The position numbers and the translations under genes were made by a program. A model generated the notes under the pieces. The model ran no database searches and was not told the DNA's origin. It worked only from the letters and a program-made list of their open reading frames with translations. From Phlegmacium glaucopus (taxonomy: Eukaryota; Basidiomycota; Agaricomycetes; Agaricales; Cortinariaceae), in NCBI GenBank assembly GCA_015039465.1, contig MU130379.1, positions 472,342 to 536,341 on the forward strand: DNA of 64,000 nt. The letters run 5' to 3'. Positions 21,459 through 31,065 of this stretch are shown piece by piece; within the stretch, counting starts at the first letter, position 1; each line of letters begins with the position of its first letter.

Positions 21459-21734
21459 GTGTTCAAAACAAATTGAGGACTATTCGAGGTCTTTACACTA
21501 AGCCACTAATTCCAATCGGACTCAAATTTGGCTGGAGCACCAGCCATTTTCACATTTTGAGTCCGAGCCCAGTCCGAGCTCAGTCCGAGTAAATTGCTTG
21601 GACTACTCGGAATCTGATTGGACTGTGTGTCATCGGATTCTGATCAGATTCTGATCGGACTTACTCAGACTTAGTCCAAGTAAATTGCTTAGACTACTTG
21701 TTTGTACTCATGTTTGTACCCATGTTTGTCCTCT

Positions 21735-22215
21735 TCCCACACAGACCATTGGTCACATGATCACAGATAAGCATGATTTCAAGCATATGCTGGTCAGAGT
21801 AGATTACATAAGATTCCAAAAAAGGAAATTTTTTAAAGATGGTAGAGAATTGTTTTAGGACCCTGAATATGTTTAAATTCTATTAATAGCAGCTCTCCTT
21901 ATTGAGAAAATTGCAAAATACTTTCCTGACGCGGCGGTTAAACATTCTATATGAAAATTTGAGGTCTTTGCTGTGATCCCCCAGATCTGATCTGATCTGA
22001 GAAAAATAGAAACTATATACCTCCCTAGCCTTAATAAACCCTTAACCCAAACCTTAACCCAAACCTTAACTAGGTGGGAGACAGAAAGTACTGGAAAATT
22101 CATAAATTCTAAATAAATTCTAAGGGACTCCCAGGGCCTCCTGATGTGATTTAATCCAGATGGTCAATGCACCAGGATGCACTAAAGGTGTCAAAAATCA
22201 TTTTTCCTGATGCAG
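21735..22215 (-). repeat. Inverted copy of R2 with MITE M6 inside
   Basis: Inverse of 15780-16130, ending in TTTTTCCTGATG. It differs by the 132-bp M6 insertion at 21961-22092. Confidence 0.7.
21961..22092. mobile_element. MITE M6 (132 bp)
   Basis: Left end GAGGTCTTTGCTGTGATCCC and right end GGTGGGAGACAGAAAGTACT correspond to the two ends of M5 in opposite order. The centre has CTTAACCCAAACCTTAACCC, a telomere-like core. Flanks TGAAAATTT and GGAAAATTC form a degenerate 9-bp duplication. The uninterrupted R2 at about 15880 shows the empty target. Confidence 0.8.
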
Positions 22216-22261
22216 TCCAAGTTCAGTCCGAGCTGAGTCCGAGTTGAGTCTGAGTCCAAGT

Positions 22262-22534
22262 AAACACAATGTTTTTCACACATATTTGCTAATGCCTTAT
22301 GTTGAAAATGAAGTTCATGGACCAAATTTCCTTAAACCACCTGCCAAAATCATCAATGGAGAAGAAGAATATGAAGTTGAAGCGATTATTGGACACCAAA
22401 AACAAGGACACAAATATCAATACAAGATCCAATGGAAAGATTATCCAATCTTCAAAGCAACGTGGGAACCAGAAGTCAACATCAAAAACACATTTGACAC
22501 GCTGGCAAACTATAAACAACTCCATCACCTCTAA
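22262..22534 (+). pseudogene. Chromodomain / pol C-terminus of Gypsy A
   Basis: Coding sense returns with NVFHTYLLMPYVENE and PPAKIINGEEEYEVEAIIGH, followed by the chromodomain core YQYKIQWKDYPIFKATWEPE. It aligns with Gypsy B 30530-30735. In chromoviruses this domain follows integrase and can direct insertion to marked chromatin. The integrase itself is absent in this copy. Confidence 0.75.
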
Positions 22535-22539
22535 ACATT

Positions 22540-23397
22540 CAACATGCAAAAAAATGGTCAATTTTGAAACAGAAATCAAAAATCTCATCTAGGAATTCAA
22601 CAAGTTCTTAGATGACTATCTAGATTTTGTTGATGAAGTCACTGACTTAAGAATCAACTTGGAAAAAAGAGTTGACATCTTTCACTTCCTCAATCCCCCA
22701 TTTGACCCATTCCAAACAATTGGAAAATATTGTTGAAACATGCCTTGATTTCCTTCCTCATCTTCTCCTCACACACCCCAGTTTTCAATTCTCCCAAGAC
22801 AAATTTTCCACTTACATTGCGACTCAAACTGACATCAATAATTTAACCCCTTTCCTTTGAACAACACCACTTATATATATGAAATTCCTTTTCTTCCACC
22901 ACATTGATCAAACAATAAAACAACTTGAATGAGAACTCAATTATCAAAAAGAACAGGCCGACATTCTTTTTGACAACATGGTCAGTCATGGCCTAGTTGA
23001 ACATATAGATCCCCTTATTCAACATTGATGATGAAACCCTATTACTTCTCAAAGATGTTCTCCTTACCCTATCCCTTGACAACAATCTCCACCTCCTCTT
23101 CCTGAATCAACTTCTCCTACTATCAAAACTGCAACCAATCCTATTGTCATTGAAGATGATGAAGAAGACATTGTCTTACAACGACATTGCTCAATTTGTA
23201 ATGAAGATGGTCACTCTTCTTGACAATGCACCTTATCTGTAACCGGTGAACTGATTGTTTTATCAAATGAACAACCACCAAATGAATATCAACTTTGCAA
23301 CATTTGTCACAAAGAAGGCCACAGTTGGCATTACTGTCCTACTTATGGAGTGGAAGAGAGTGTTTATTCTGAGTTGATTTTGGAGTCATCAATGTAA
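22540..23397 (+). pseudogene. ORF3 of Gypsy A, with two CCHC zinc knuckles
   Basis: A third reading frame lies between the chromodomain and the 3' LTR. The N-terminal part (EFNKFLDDYLDFVDEVTDL) is predicted helical and matches the start of Gypsy B ORF3. The C-terminal part holds two CX2CX4HX4C knuckles: CSICNEDGHSS.QC (about 23187-23229, one position a TGA stop) and CNICHKEGHSWHYC (about 23297-23338). It ends ELILESSM. Several TGA/TAG stops are present. A knuckle-bearing ORF after pol is not part of the usual Gypsy layout. Function unknown; nucleic-acid binding is inferred from the knuckles only. Confidence 0.6.
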
Positions 23398-23408
23398 AAC
23401 CGGGGTAA

Positions 23409-23731
23409 TGTTACAAACTTTATTTTTCTTTTTCTTTAACTCCACCGAACACAAGACTGTTTCACCTATGTTCAACATTCCTTTTTCATTTCCATTTACA
23501 CATTTTTACCTTTACTTTTTCATTGTTTCACAAACATGCATATGACTCATTGCATGAGTCATCTCTATTTTTACCTATGACTCACTCTTTTCATGAGGAC
23601 GACTCATACCTATGCACAACTCATCTATTTAGTATAAATACCATATTTACACCAACTGTATTCTCTAGCTAGTTCTTGAGAATTGTACCCACTTTTCCAT
23701 CTTGATCTTCCTCAAACACCTAAGACAATTT
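23409..23731 (+). mobile_element. 3' LTR of Gypsy A, first part
   Basis: Starts TGTTACAAAC directly after the purine tract CCGGGGTAA. It is cut at 23731 by Gypsy B; the LTR continues at 35829-35877 and then breaks off. TATA-like AGTATAAATACC at about 23631. Confidence 0.85.
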
Positions 23732-24111
23732 TGTTACGATTATACACACTGTGTACACACCATTTTCATTTTATTTTCTATTATCACACATGCGCACTCC
23801 ATGCAATGTTCATTGTTTCATCAACATGCTGTTACAGTTTACTTTTCATACATGTGTCGAACACATGTTGTACATACCCTTACCTCATGCCTTTCATTTC
23901 TTACTTTTGTATATAAACCTACATATCTTGTACATTGTTCTGTACCTAGGTCTTTAATAGATGAACTTCCTAATCTTAATCTCTCTCTAAGACAACTGCT
24001 TCTTCAGACCTTAACAAGTCTGCAAAGCGCAAGTCCTCTGATTGATATTTGAACCCAACATAGTGACAACTGTTAACAATCAGTAACCCTGAATCATTCG
24101 AAGTCGTAACA
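23732..24111 (+). mobile_element. 5' LTR of Gypsy B (380 bp)
   Basis: TGTTACGATTATACAC ... GAAGTCGTAACA. Near-identical to the 3' LTR outside M5, with several differences that are CpG transitions. It contains the uninterrupted target site (CATACCCTTACCTCATGCC at about 23874) that carries M5 in the 3' LTR. Confidence 0.88.
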
Positions 24112-24271
24112 AAAGACTAGGTGTCTACACAAACTCACATAGTTTCTATACTTGCAAAATACCTGAGACAAAATGAAACCGAAACCGAACGTTGAAACTT
24201 GGTGAAAGACCCGATCGACATCCGAACCTCTGAACAACAGCGTCAAGTTCAAGAAACAGAAGAAGAGGGAC

Positions 24272-25555
24272 ATATAGACTATCACAGTCTTCCCAATCTA
24301 CAAACAATACCGAAGGAGATTTTTCTACTCCTCCCGAACCCACAGTTGAACCAACAGAAGAAGCGCTAGAAGAAGCACTTGCTAGACTCAGCGCATCTAG
24401 AAACCCAATCGACTTTACATGACAAGAATCTAACCCATTCCAATTGTTCTTTGATCCCACTGAAACTCAAACAGAACCAGACCCGTGGACTTTTCCACTA
24501 CCTGAAATGAACTCAGAAGAAGAAGTTGCTGAACTTCTAAACCAAACCCCAACACGATCCCCGACACCTAATTCAGAAGAAATGGTTGACCAACCAATGA
24601 ACCCACCAAATGCTCATGAAGAAGCAAAAGAAATCAAGCTGAACATGCCAAAGCCCTTTACTGGCAAAAGAGAAGAATTGAGGAAATTTCTCCTCGAGGT
24701 TAAACTTTACCTCACAATCAATCAAAAAGTTTATGATTCAAACATCCGAAAGATTGCCTTTGTGCTTTCTTTGTTGACAGAAGGAGAAGCGGCTTCTTGG
24801 AAAGAAGAGTTTGTGGCCAATGTCTTTGATAACACAATCACCAACACCAAACCCAATTTTGGAACCATAAAAGAACTTTTTGAATCGCTTGAAAAAGCTT
24901 TCTTGACATATGACTCAAAAGGCGATGCCTTAAACGAAATGAAATACCTCTGACAGGAGAAGACCTTGATTGATGAGCACATCACTCAATTTAAAATCTT
25001 GGTACAGAAGAGTGGCCTCAAAGATGAGGTTGTGATCACTGAACAATTCAAAGAATTGATCCTCCCTTCATTATGGCGAAGGATCTTGACTTTGGAAAGA
25101 CCCACAACCACAATTGCTGGCTGGTACGAATGGGCATCACAACTCAACAACCAGTGGAAGAGGATGATGAATTGTTTTTCCCGAGGAAACACAAACCAGA
25201 ACAAAACTGGTACATCAAATAAAAATCAGAATCCACAAGGAAGATGATGGAACTTCGAGAAGAAGAAGGATCCAAATGTGATGGATGTTGATGCAATGTC
25301 CATGGATGAAAGAAACGATGCAATGAGAAAAGGGCTTTGTTTTAAATGCAAACAGCCCAGACACCTTTCCAGAGACTGCAACAAGACAGCCTCTAACCCG
25401 AACATGGCGAAGACCTGGCAGAAGAAGCCAGAAGTCCCTGAAATCAAGAAGATGAAGGGAAAAGAATTACACTCCCACATCCAAGCCTTGATGGCAAAGA
25501 TGGATGAAGACGACAAAGAAGAGTTCTTCAAACAGGCAGATGATGAGGGTTTTTA
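24272..25555 (+). pseudogene. gag of Gypsy B
   Basis: Encodes a Ty3/Gypsy capsid-type Gag (KPFTGKREELRKFLLEVKLYLT, FVLSLLTEGEAASWKEEF), then a linker and one CX2CX4HX4C knuckle, CFKCKQPRHLSRDC, at about 25338-25379. Three in-frame TGA codons interrupt it (24420, about 24953, about 25246). The genuine end is the TAA at about 25553. The first TGA occurs at the same alignment position in Gypsy A. Without these stops the frame would be about 430 codons. Protease follows 20 bp downstream in another frame. Confidence 0.8.
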
Positions 25556-25573
25556 ATACAGAGAACTTCCTCG

Positions 25574-26035
25574 ATGCAAGTCTCTCCCAGTCTGGATATT
25601 TACTCTGTCTGTAGCGCTACAATAACAAACAATTCAATTTATGTTCCAATCATTATCAAAGGCCAGACATCGAGTAAGGAAGATATTGAAACCCAAGGAC
25701 TCATAGACACTGGAGCTGGAGGAAAGTTTATCGACCAGAATTATGCAAGAAAATCTGGATTCAAGATTGAAAAACTGGATGAACCACTGAAGGTCTTTAA
25801 CATAGACGGAACACCAAATAAATGTGGAACTATCAAGACATTTGTTGATCTTGATCTTATTGTAAACAGACAACAGAAAATGGAACGACTCTTAGTCACA
25901 GGACTCGGAAAGCAGAAGATTATCCTCGGATTCCCTTGGTTACAAGAAACCAACCTGGAAATCAATTGGAAAACTGGAGTATTCTCCTGGAGAAACGAAA
26001 ACATGAACACTGGCAAACAGCGCTTCTTTAAGTGA
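25574..26035 (+). CDS. Aspartic protease of Gypsy B
   Basis: A 153-codon open frame with the retropepsin-type active site LIDTGAGGKFIDQNYARK near 25706 and the flap/second-half motif VTGLGKQKIILGFPWL near 25905. It would process the Gag-Pol precursor. It is closed by TGA before KMNMDT, where pol probably continued in the live element. Unlike the A copy, the catalytic D-T-G is intact. Confidence 0.8.
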   Translation: MQVSPSLDIYSVCSATITNNSIYVPIIIKGQTSSKEDIETQGLIDTGAGGKFIDQNYARKSGFKIEKLDEPLKVFNIDGTPNKCGTIKTFVDLDLIVNRQQKMERLLVTGLGKQKIILGFPWLQETNLEINWKTGVFSWRNENMNTGKQRFFK

Positions 26036-26038
26036 AAA

Positions 26039-27987
26039 ATGAATATGGACACCCTGAAACAAGAATTCCCGAAGTACCTGAAATCCTCAATTACAGAAGA
26101 AGATGACGAAGAAGAATACAAGAATTCTACCCTGAACCCCCTCGGTGATGATGAACTATCATTACTCATTGCTTTTATTACTGGTGAAACGGATGACAAC
26201 ATATGGATCAATGCGAAAACCTCTGCATCCCAAACACTTGCACAGAAATACAACAAAAAGGATGATATTCCAGTTGAAAAACTGGTTCCAAAAGAATATC
26301 ACAAATTCCTTGATGTATTCAATGAAAAGAAAGCAGGCAGATTTCCTGACAAATGGCCCTGGGATCACAAAATTGAGATGAAACCTGTATTTGAACCAAA
26401 ATCCTTCAAGAACAAATTGAACTGGACAAATTCCTCAGAGAAAACCTTGAACGGCGTTATATTTGAAAGTCGAAATCACCGATGGCATCTCCTTTCTTCT
26501 TCATCTCCAAGAAAGATGGAAAATTATGACCTTGCCAAGATTACCGATACTTGAATGAACACACAGTCAAAAATGCTTACCCTCTACCTTTGATCTCCAA
26601 AATTATGGACAAACTGAAAGGCGCAACTTGTTTTACTAAGTTTGATGTCCTTAGAGGTTATAACAATGTCTGGATCAAGAAAGGTGACAAATGGAAAGCA
26701 GCATTCAAAACAAATAGAGGAATTTTCAAACTGATGGTTATGTTCTTTGGCATGTGCAACTCCCCGGCTACATTCCAGGCAATGATGGATTCAATTTTTG
26801 AAGATCTTATTGAAGGGGACTATGTCATTGTATATATGGATGACATCCTGATTTTTGCAACATGCGAAAAAGATCTCGAAGAAATCACAAAGAAGGTACT
26901 GCAGCGTCTACGAAAACATGACCTCTACCTGAAACTGAAGAAATGCAAATTCAACAAGAAGAAAATTGAATACCTCGGAATGACCATTGAAGAAGGAAAG
27001 GTCTCTATGGATTCCACGAAACTCAAAGGAATCAGAGACTGGCCTACACCCACTACTGTCAAAGAAGTACAATCATTCCTTGGATTTGGAAACATCTATT
27101 GAAGATTCATCAAGAAATTCTCGGAACTCGCTGGACCCCTTAACAATCTTTTGAAGAAGAATAAAACATTGGAGTGGACACAAGAATGTCAAGATGCTTT
27201 CAAAACCCTGAAGAAGAGATTTACTGAAGAACTGGTCCTTATGATGCCAGATCATACGAAACCCTTTCAGATTGAATGCGACACTTCAAAATATGCATCA
27301 GGTGCAGTCCTCACACAATTTAACTTGAACGGAGACAGACACCTGGTCTCTTTTATATCGAAAACCTTTTCCCCTACCAAACAAAACTACAAAATTTACA
27401 ACAGAGAATTGCTTGCAATTATTCGTGGACTCCAAGAATGGCGACACTATATTCAAGGATCCTCTCATACAATGGTTATACTATCAGATCACAAGAACCT
27501 GACATATTACCGAGAAGCAAAGAAACTGAACCGAAGACAAGCAAGATGGGCATTATATCTCTCTGAATTCAATGTGAAACTCATTCACCTAGCTGGAAAC
27601 AAAATAATACAATCGGACACTCTCTATCAACGACCTGATCATTGTCCTGAAGAAGACAATGATAACAAAGACATTGTTCTACTCCCCGATAGTCTTTTAC
27701 TCAAAAATCTTTACAAAAGATTTGGATTACCCGACAGATTGTTATCCGACCGAGGACCTCAATTTGCTTCTCAATCGTTTCGAGAGCTTTTGAAACTACT
27801 TGGGATCACATCTTCCCTCTCGACGGCTTATAATCCCCGAACTGATGGAGCTACTGAAAGAATGAACCAAGAAATTGAAGCTTATCTATCAATTTATTGT
27901 GCATCCCATCCAGAAGAATGGCCAATAGCATTGAACACCCTTGAATTTACACACAACAACCGAAGACATGCCGAACATTGTCTGTAG
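26039..27987 (+). pseudogene. RT-RNase H-integrase region of Gypsy B (internal integrase deletion)
   Basis: RT blocks: PWDHKIEMKPVF, FDVLRGYNNVWIKKGDKW, FFGMCNSPATFQAMMDSIF and the YMDDILIFA active site near 26836. RNase H: FQIECDTSKYASGAVLTQF near 27268 and LSDHKNLTYY near 27483. The integrase retains the second catalytic Asp (LLSDRGPQFASQSF, near 27745) and the Glu (DGATERMNQEIE, near 27845). The HHCC zinc finger and first Asp are missing: the junction is at about 27690-27712, where the connection region (IVLLPDSLLL) runs straight into KNLYKRFGLPD. TGA stops occur at about 26463, 26527 and 27101. The frame is cut at 27988 by an insert. Confidence 0.88.
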
Positions 27988-28300
27988 TACTCTGAGGTTC
28001 ATCAATATGACTAGCCTCTTCGACTACATTGGGCACAGAAGTCTGCCTGGTGGGAATGTGTTCTTGGGACATATTTTCTTGTATCGGTAATTGATTTTTG
28101 GAAGTTTTAGAACGAGTTAGCATAGAAGGAGTGAAGTTTAAATATACTGTTAAGTTTAAAACAAGGGAGTCACGTTGGTGATGTACCTGTGGTGGGATCA
28201 GACCGCAAGTAGTAACATAGTTCGGAGGGGTTAATGTAGATTTCCTTGATAGAATTAAAGAGAAGTTCGCGGTATTGAAATATGCAAGAAGAGTAGACTA

Positions 28301-28949
28301 GTGATGCCAAAGTTCGGTTCCGAACCGACGCAAGAACCGAGAACCGAAAGAACCGAACCGTCAGTTCAGGTTCAGTTCAGTTCGGTCCAAGGATCTTGAG
28401 CTGTCGGTCCGGTTCTCGGTTCTCATATTTCTAAGATTTTGAGAACCAGGTTCGAACCGGTTCGAACCGAACTTTCTATCTATTTTTTTTCTAAATTTTC
28501 CGTGCAGAATTGAATTTATAATCTAAAAAATATTATTGTTAGGCGCCCAACCCGATGTCTTGGAAGTCGGAGTTTGAAAATTCTCATGGCAACGTGACAA
28601 CACCAACAACATCAACAACGCCAACAACCAACCAACAACTCCCCACCGGACGAGTTATTTTTTGGTAAGTTTCTTAATTTAATTAATGCACTACGCTAAG
28701 ACAACACACAAGGATGACAATGACGGGCACGGACAACAACAATTGGTAAGTTTCTTGATTTCATTAATGCACTATGACAACACACAGGGATGACAACGAC
28801 GGCCACGGACAACAACATCAAGCACAACGATGACGAGCACAGGCACCGGCAGATATTTTTTAAAAAGAATTAAATTTAAATCTAATGTAAACTACTACAG
28901 AGAAATGACGAACAAAAGACGTTGAATGACGAACAAACAAATAAATGTT
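28301..28949. mobile_element. Truncated copy of the 52.3-kb hAT MITE
   Basis: Starts TAGTGATGCCAAAGTTCGG and is near identical to 52343-52993 (a handful of differences by eye). Homology stops at AATAAATGTT. The flanks AGTAGAC (28294-28300) and AGTAGAC (28954-28960) look like a 7-bp duplication, although the right inverted terminus is absent. Confidence 0.75.
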
Positions 28950-29565
28950 ACTCAGTAGACCACGAAGATAGCAAGGTTCGCAAACAATAATGCAGTATGT
29001 GAAGTAGCTTAAAGAATGAGACTATTGACTTAGAATGTTGCTGCAAAGTTTATGGGATCAAAACTCTGGCTGTCTCTTGTTCACCTTCCTCCTACTTGCT
29101 ACAGGTACTTAATACAAGAGTAATGAACTAACCAGGTGCAGATATGTGAAACAGTAATGTAAGAATTGAGCTAATGCAAAGTCACATGGGCCCAATAGTT
29201 TGGTAACAAAGGAATAGGAGATAAAGTAAAAATAAAGGTGATGAGTAAGGAGGTCAGTTGAATGACCTCCTGTTTCAAAAGAATGAGGAAAATATATATA
29301 TGGAAAGATGAAAGAAAGTAAATGCAAAAGAACATGAACCACAATAAAACCAATGCAAAGGATGCACAGAGAGATAAGGAATGTGTGTGCGAACCGTGAA
29401 AGACCGCGAGATTAGAGAATGGCTGTGTGAAGGTATGGTTGCAAAGGGATCGAATGGTTAAGTCCAATATTGACTGAGAGAACTGAAGATATGTTGAAGT
29501 ATGAAGTGTGAAGAGGAATGAGGGTGCTTTGGATAGTTATGAAGGTCATAGAAGTGATGTGCAAA

Positions 29566-29706
29566 GGTTATGCGAGTACTATATCATGTTATGCAAGGTG
29601 CAAAGGATGTGTGAGAACCGCAAGTGAGAGTGTGAAGGTTATGCGAGTACTATATCATGTTATGTGAGGTGTGAAGGATGTGCGAGAACCGCAAGTGAGA
29701 GTGTGA
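29566..29706. repeat. Tandem duplication, unit about 71 bp
   Basis: Two adjacent units share GGTTATGCGAGTACTATATC, GAACCGCAAGTGAGAGTGTG and AAGGATGTG. A degenerate third unit may lie at 29345-29412. Confidence 0.75.
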
Positions 29707-30049
29707 ATGAAGTTGGTACCCACGAGGTATCCACATATACTGCAAAGTTGTTAAATCACAAAAATAACCAGTTTACGAACCTAGAGTCTATATGGATCCT
29801 ATCATCAGAGTAACACCAGATCGGACGGAACAGAACTGGAACAAGTAATGGAAAGGACTTTGGCCTCAGCGTATATGCTGTGCCGCCCAGCTCCTACAAT
29901 GTCCTGATTTCGGAACCGGAAGAGAATGGAAAGATGGAAGACCTCAGTGACTTAGAGGATGAACAAGAGGAGGAAACTAAGATGATATTCGAACTGAGGA
30001 AAAACATACGAGTTTGAGTACTTAAATATAAAAGGAATTGCAACCAAAA

Positions 30050-30324
30050 TATCGAATATAAATATAAGTGCTGTGTTCTGCTCCCAGAAAAGGTCCTGCA
30101 TTCTTGAGTGAATAATCCATGGCTGGTGTGCTGACTGATAGTGGGAAAGTGATGACAAAGGTGGGTTTGGAGTATTGTTAGAAGAGTTGGAATGATATGG
30201 AGAAGTCTCGGAGTCGGACATAGGAGGAGTAGAGTAGGAGACAAGGGAAAGTACTGGAACGGAGTACGGACTACCAGAAACAACTCCAACGGAGTTGGAC
30301 CGGAGTAACATATGACAGAATGTA
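30050..30324 (-). mobile_element. LTR end (family also at 51.5 kb)
   Basis: On the minus strand it begins TGTTACATTCTGTCATATGT, then ACTCCGGTCCAACTCCG. It matches the minus strand of 51494-51691. The distal end is not clear. Confidence 0.55.
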
Positions 30325-30790
30325 ACACACGCACATGCATTGCAGAACACAGACAATCAAATTTCATCCCATTCAAGAAGGGACAGAAAGTTTGGTTAGA
30401 CTCACGCAACCTCAAAATGTTGTATCACAAGAAAATGGCCCCAAAACATGAAGGACCTTTCAAAATCACAGAAGTCTTAGGACCGATCACTTATGAATTA
30501 CGACTCCCCTCCTCATGGAAGATACACAATGTCTTCCATGCATCTTTGCTTTGACCATACAAAGAAAACGATGTCTATGGCAAAAACTATACCCGACCTC
30601 TCCCTGAACTCTTAGAAGGTGAAGAAGTCTATGAAATCAAAACAATCCTTAAACATCAACAACGAGGACAAAACATCCAATACTATATCAAATGGAAAGG
30701 ATATCTGATCTCCGAAGCATCGTGGGAAACAAAGAAGCATTTTCAGACGACGGCGACTTGTTGATGAACTATAAACAATGTCACCAACCC
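30325..30790 (+). pseudogene. Integrase C-terminus and chromodomain of Gypsy B
   Basis: Resumes with RTCIAEHRQSNFIPFKKGQKVWLDSRNLK, the typical post-integrase GPY/F-like region (FKITEVLGPITYELRLPSSW, HNVFHASLL). A TGA near 30553 is followed by PYKENDVYG and the chromodomain IQYYIKWKGYLISEASWE. The element is therefore a chromovirus. The segment between the catalytic Glu block and this point is missing. Confidence 0.82.
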
Positions 30791-31065
30791 TAATCAAACA
30801 CAGAAGCTCAACATGTGTTACACTTCTTATGCACACAAATTACTTGATGAAGAGTTTTTGAAATTCATCGACCAGGTGGCAATCATTACGACAGAGTTGG
30901 AGAATATAAGAGAGAGGCTTGAAGAAGAACGAGACAAACAGTTTGTTCTCCTTCTTTTCAACTTTGAAGTTTACAATCCTTGCATCAACAACCTCTTTTT
31001 CTTATAATGCCTCGAGAAAATCAACTTCGTCAACCCTGAGCACCAATTCCTCATCGTCCACATGC

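Larger units (their letters stand above)
21486..22262. mobile_element. MITE M7, split by the inverted R2 unit, right end lost
   Basis: Left end GAGGTCTTTACACTAAGCCA is followed by TCCGAGCCCAGTCCGAGCTC-type arm motifs up to about 21700. The same arm motif resumes after the R2 insert (CAGTCCAAGTTCAGTCCGAG at 22215) and ends at the Gypsy A chromodomain region without a right terminus. Most of Gypsy A pol (RT active site to integrase) is missing across this junction. Confidence 0.6.
27988..30324. mobile_element. Composite insert in Gypsy B pol
   Basis: Splits the integrase from its C-terminus. It contains a hAT-derived MITE (28301-28949), anonymous sequence with tandem repeats, and at its right edge an LTR end on the minus strand (TGTTACATTCTGTCATATG reading left from 30324). 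The right-edge sequence recurs at 51494-51695. No matching left LTR boundary or target duplication was found, so a deletion probably accompanied the event. I see no convincing gene within it. Confidence 0.6.

Noticed and set aside
24420..30555. TGA reassigned or recoded as a sense codon
   Set aside because: The cellular Rxt3 gene ends in TGA, stops are scattered at different sites in different copies, and CpG decay of CGA explains them.
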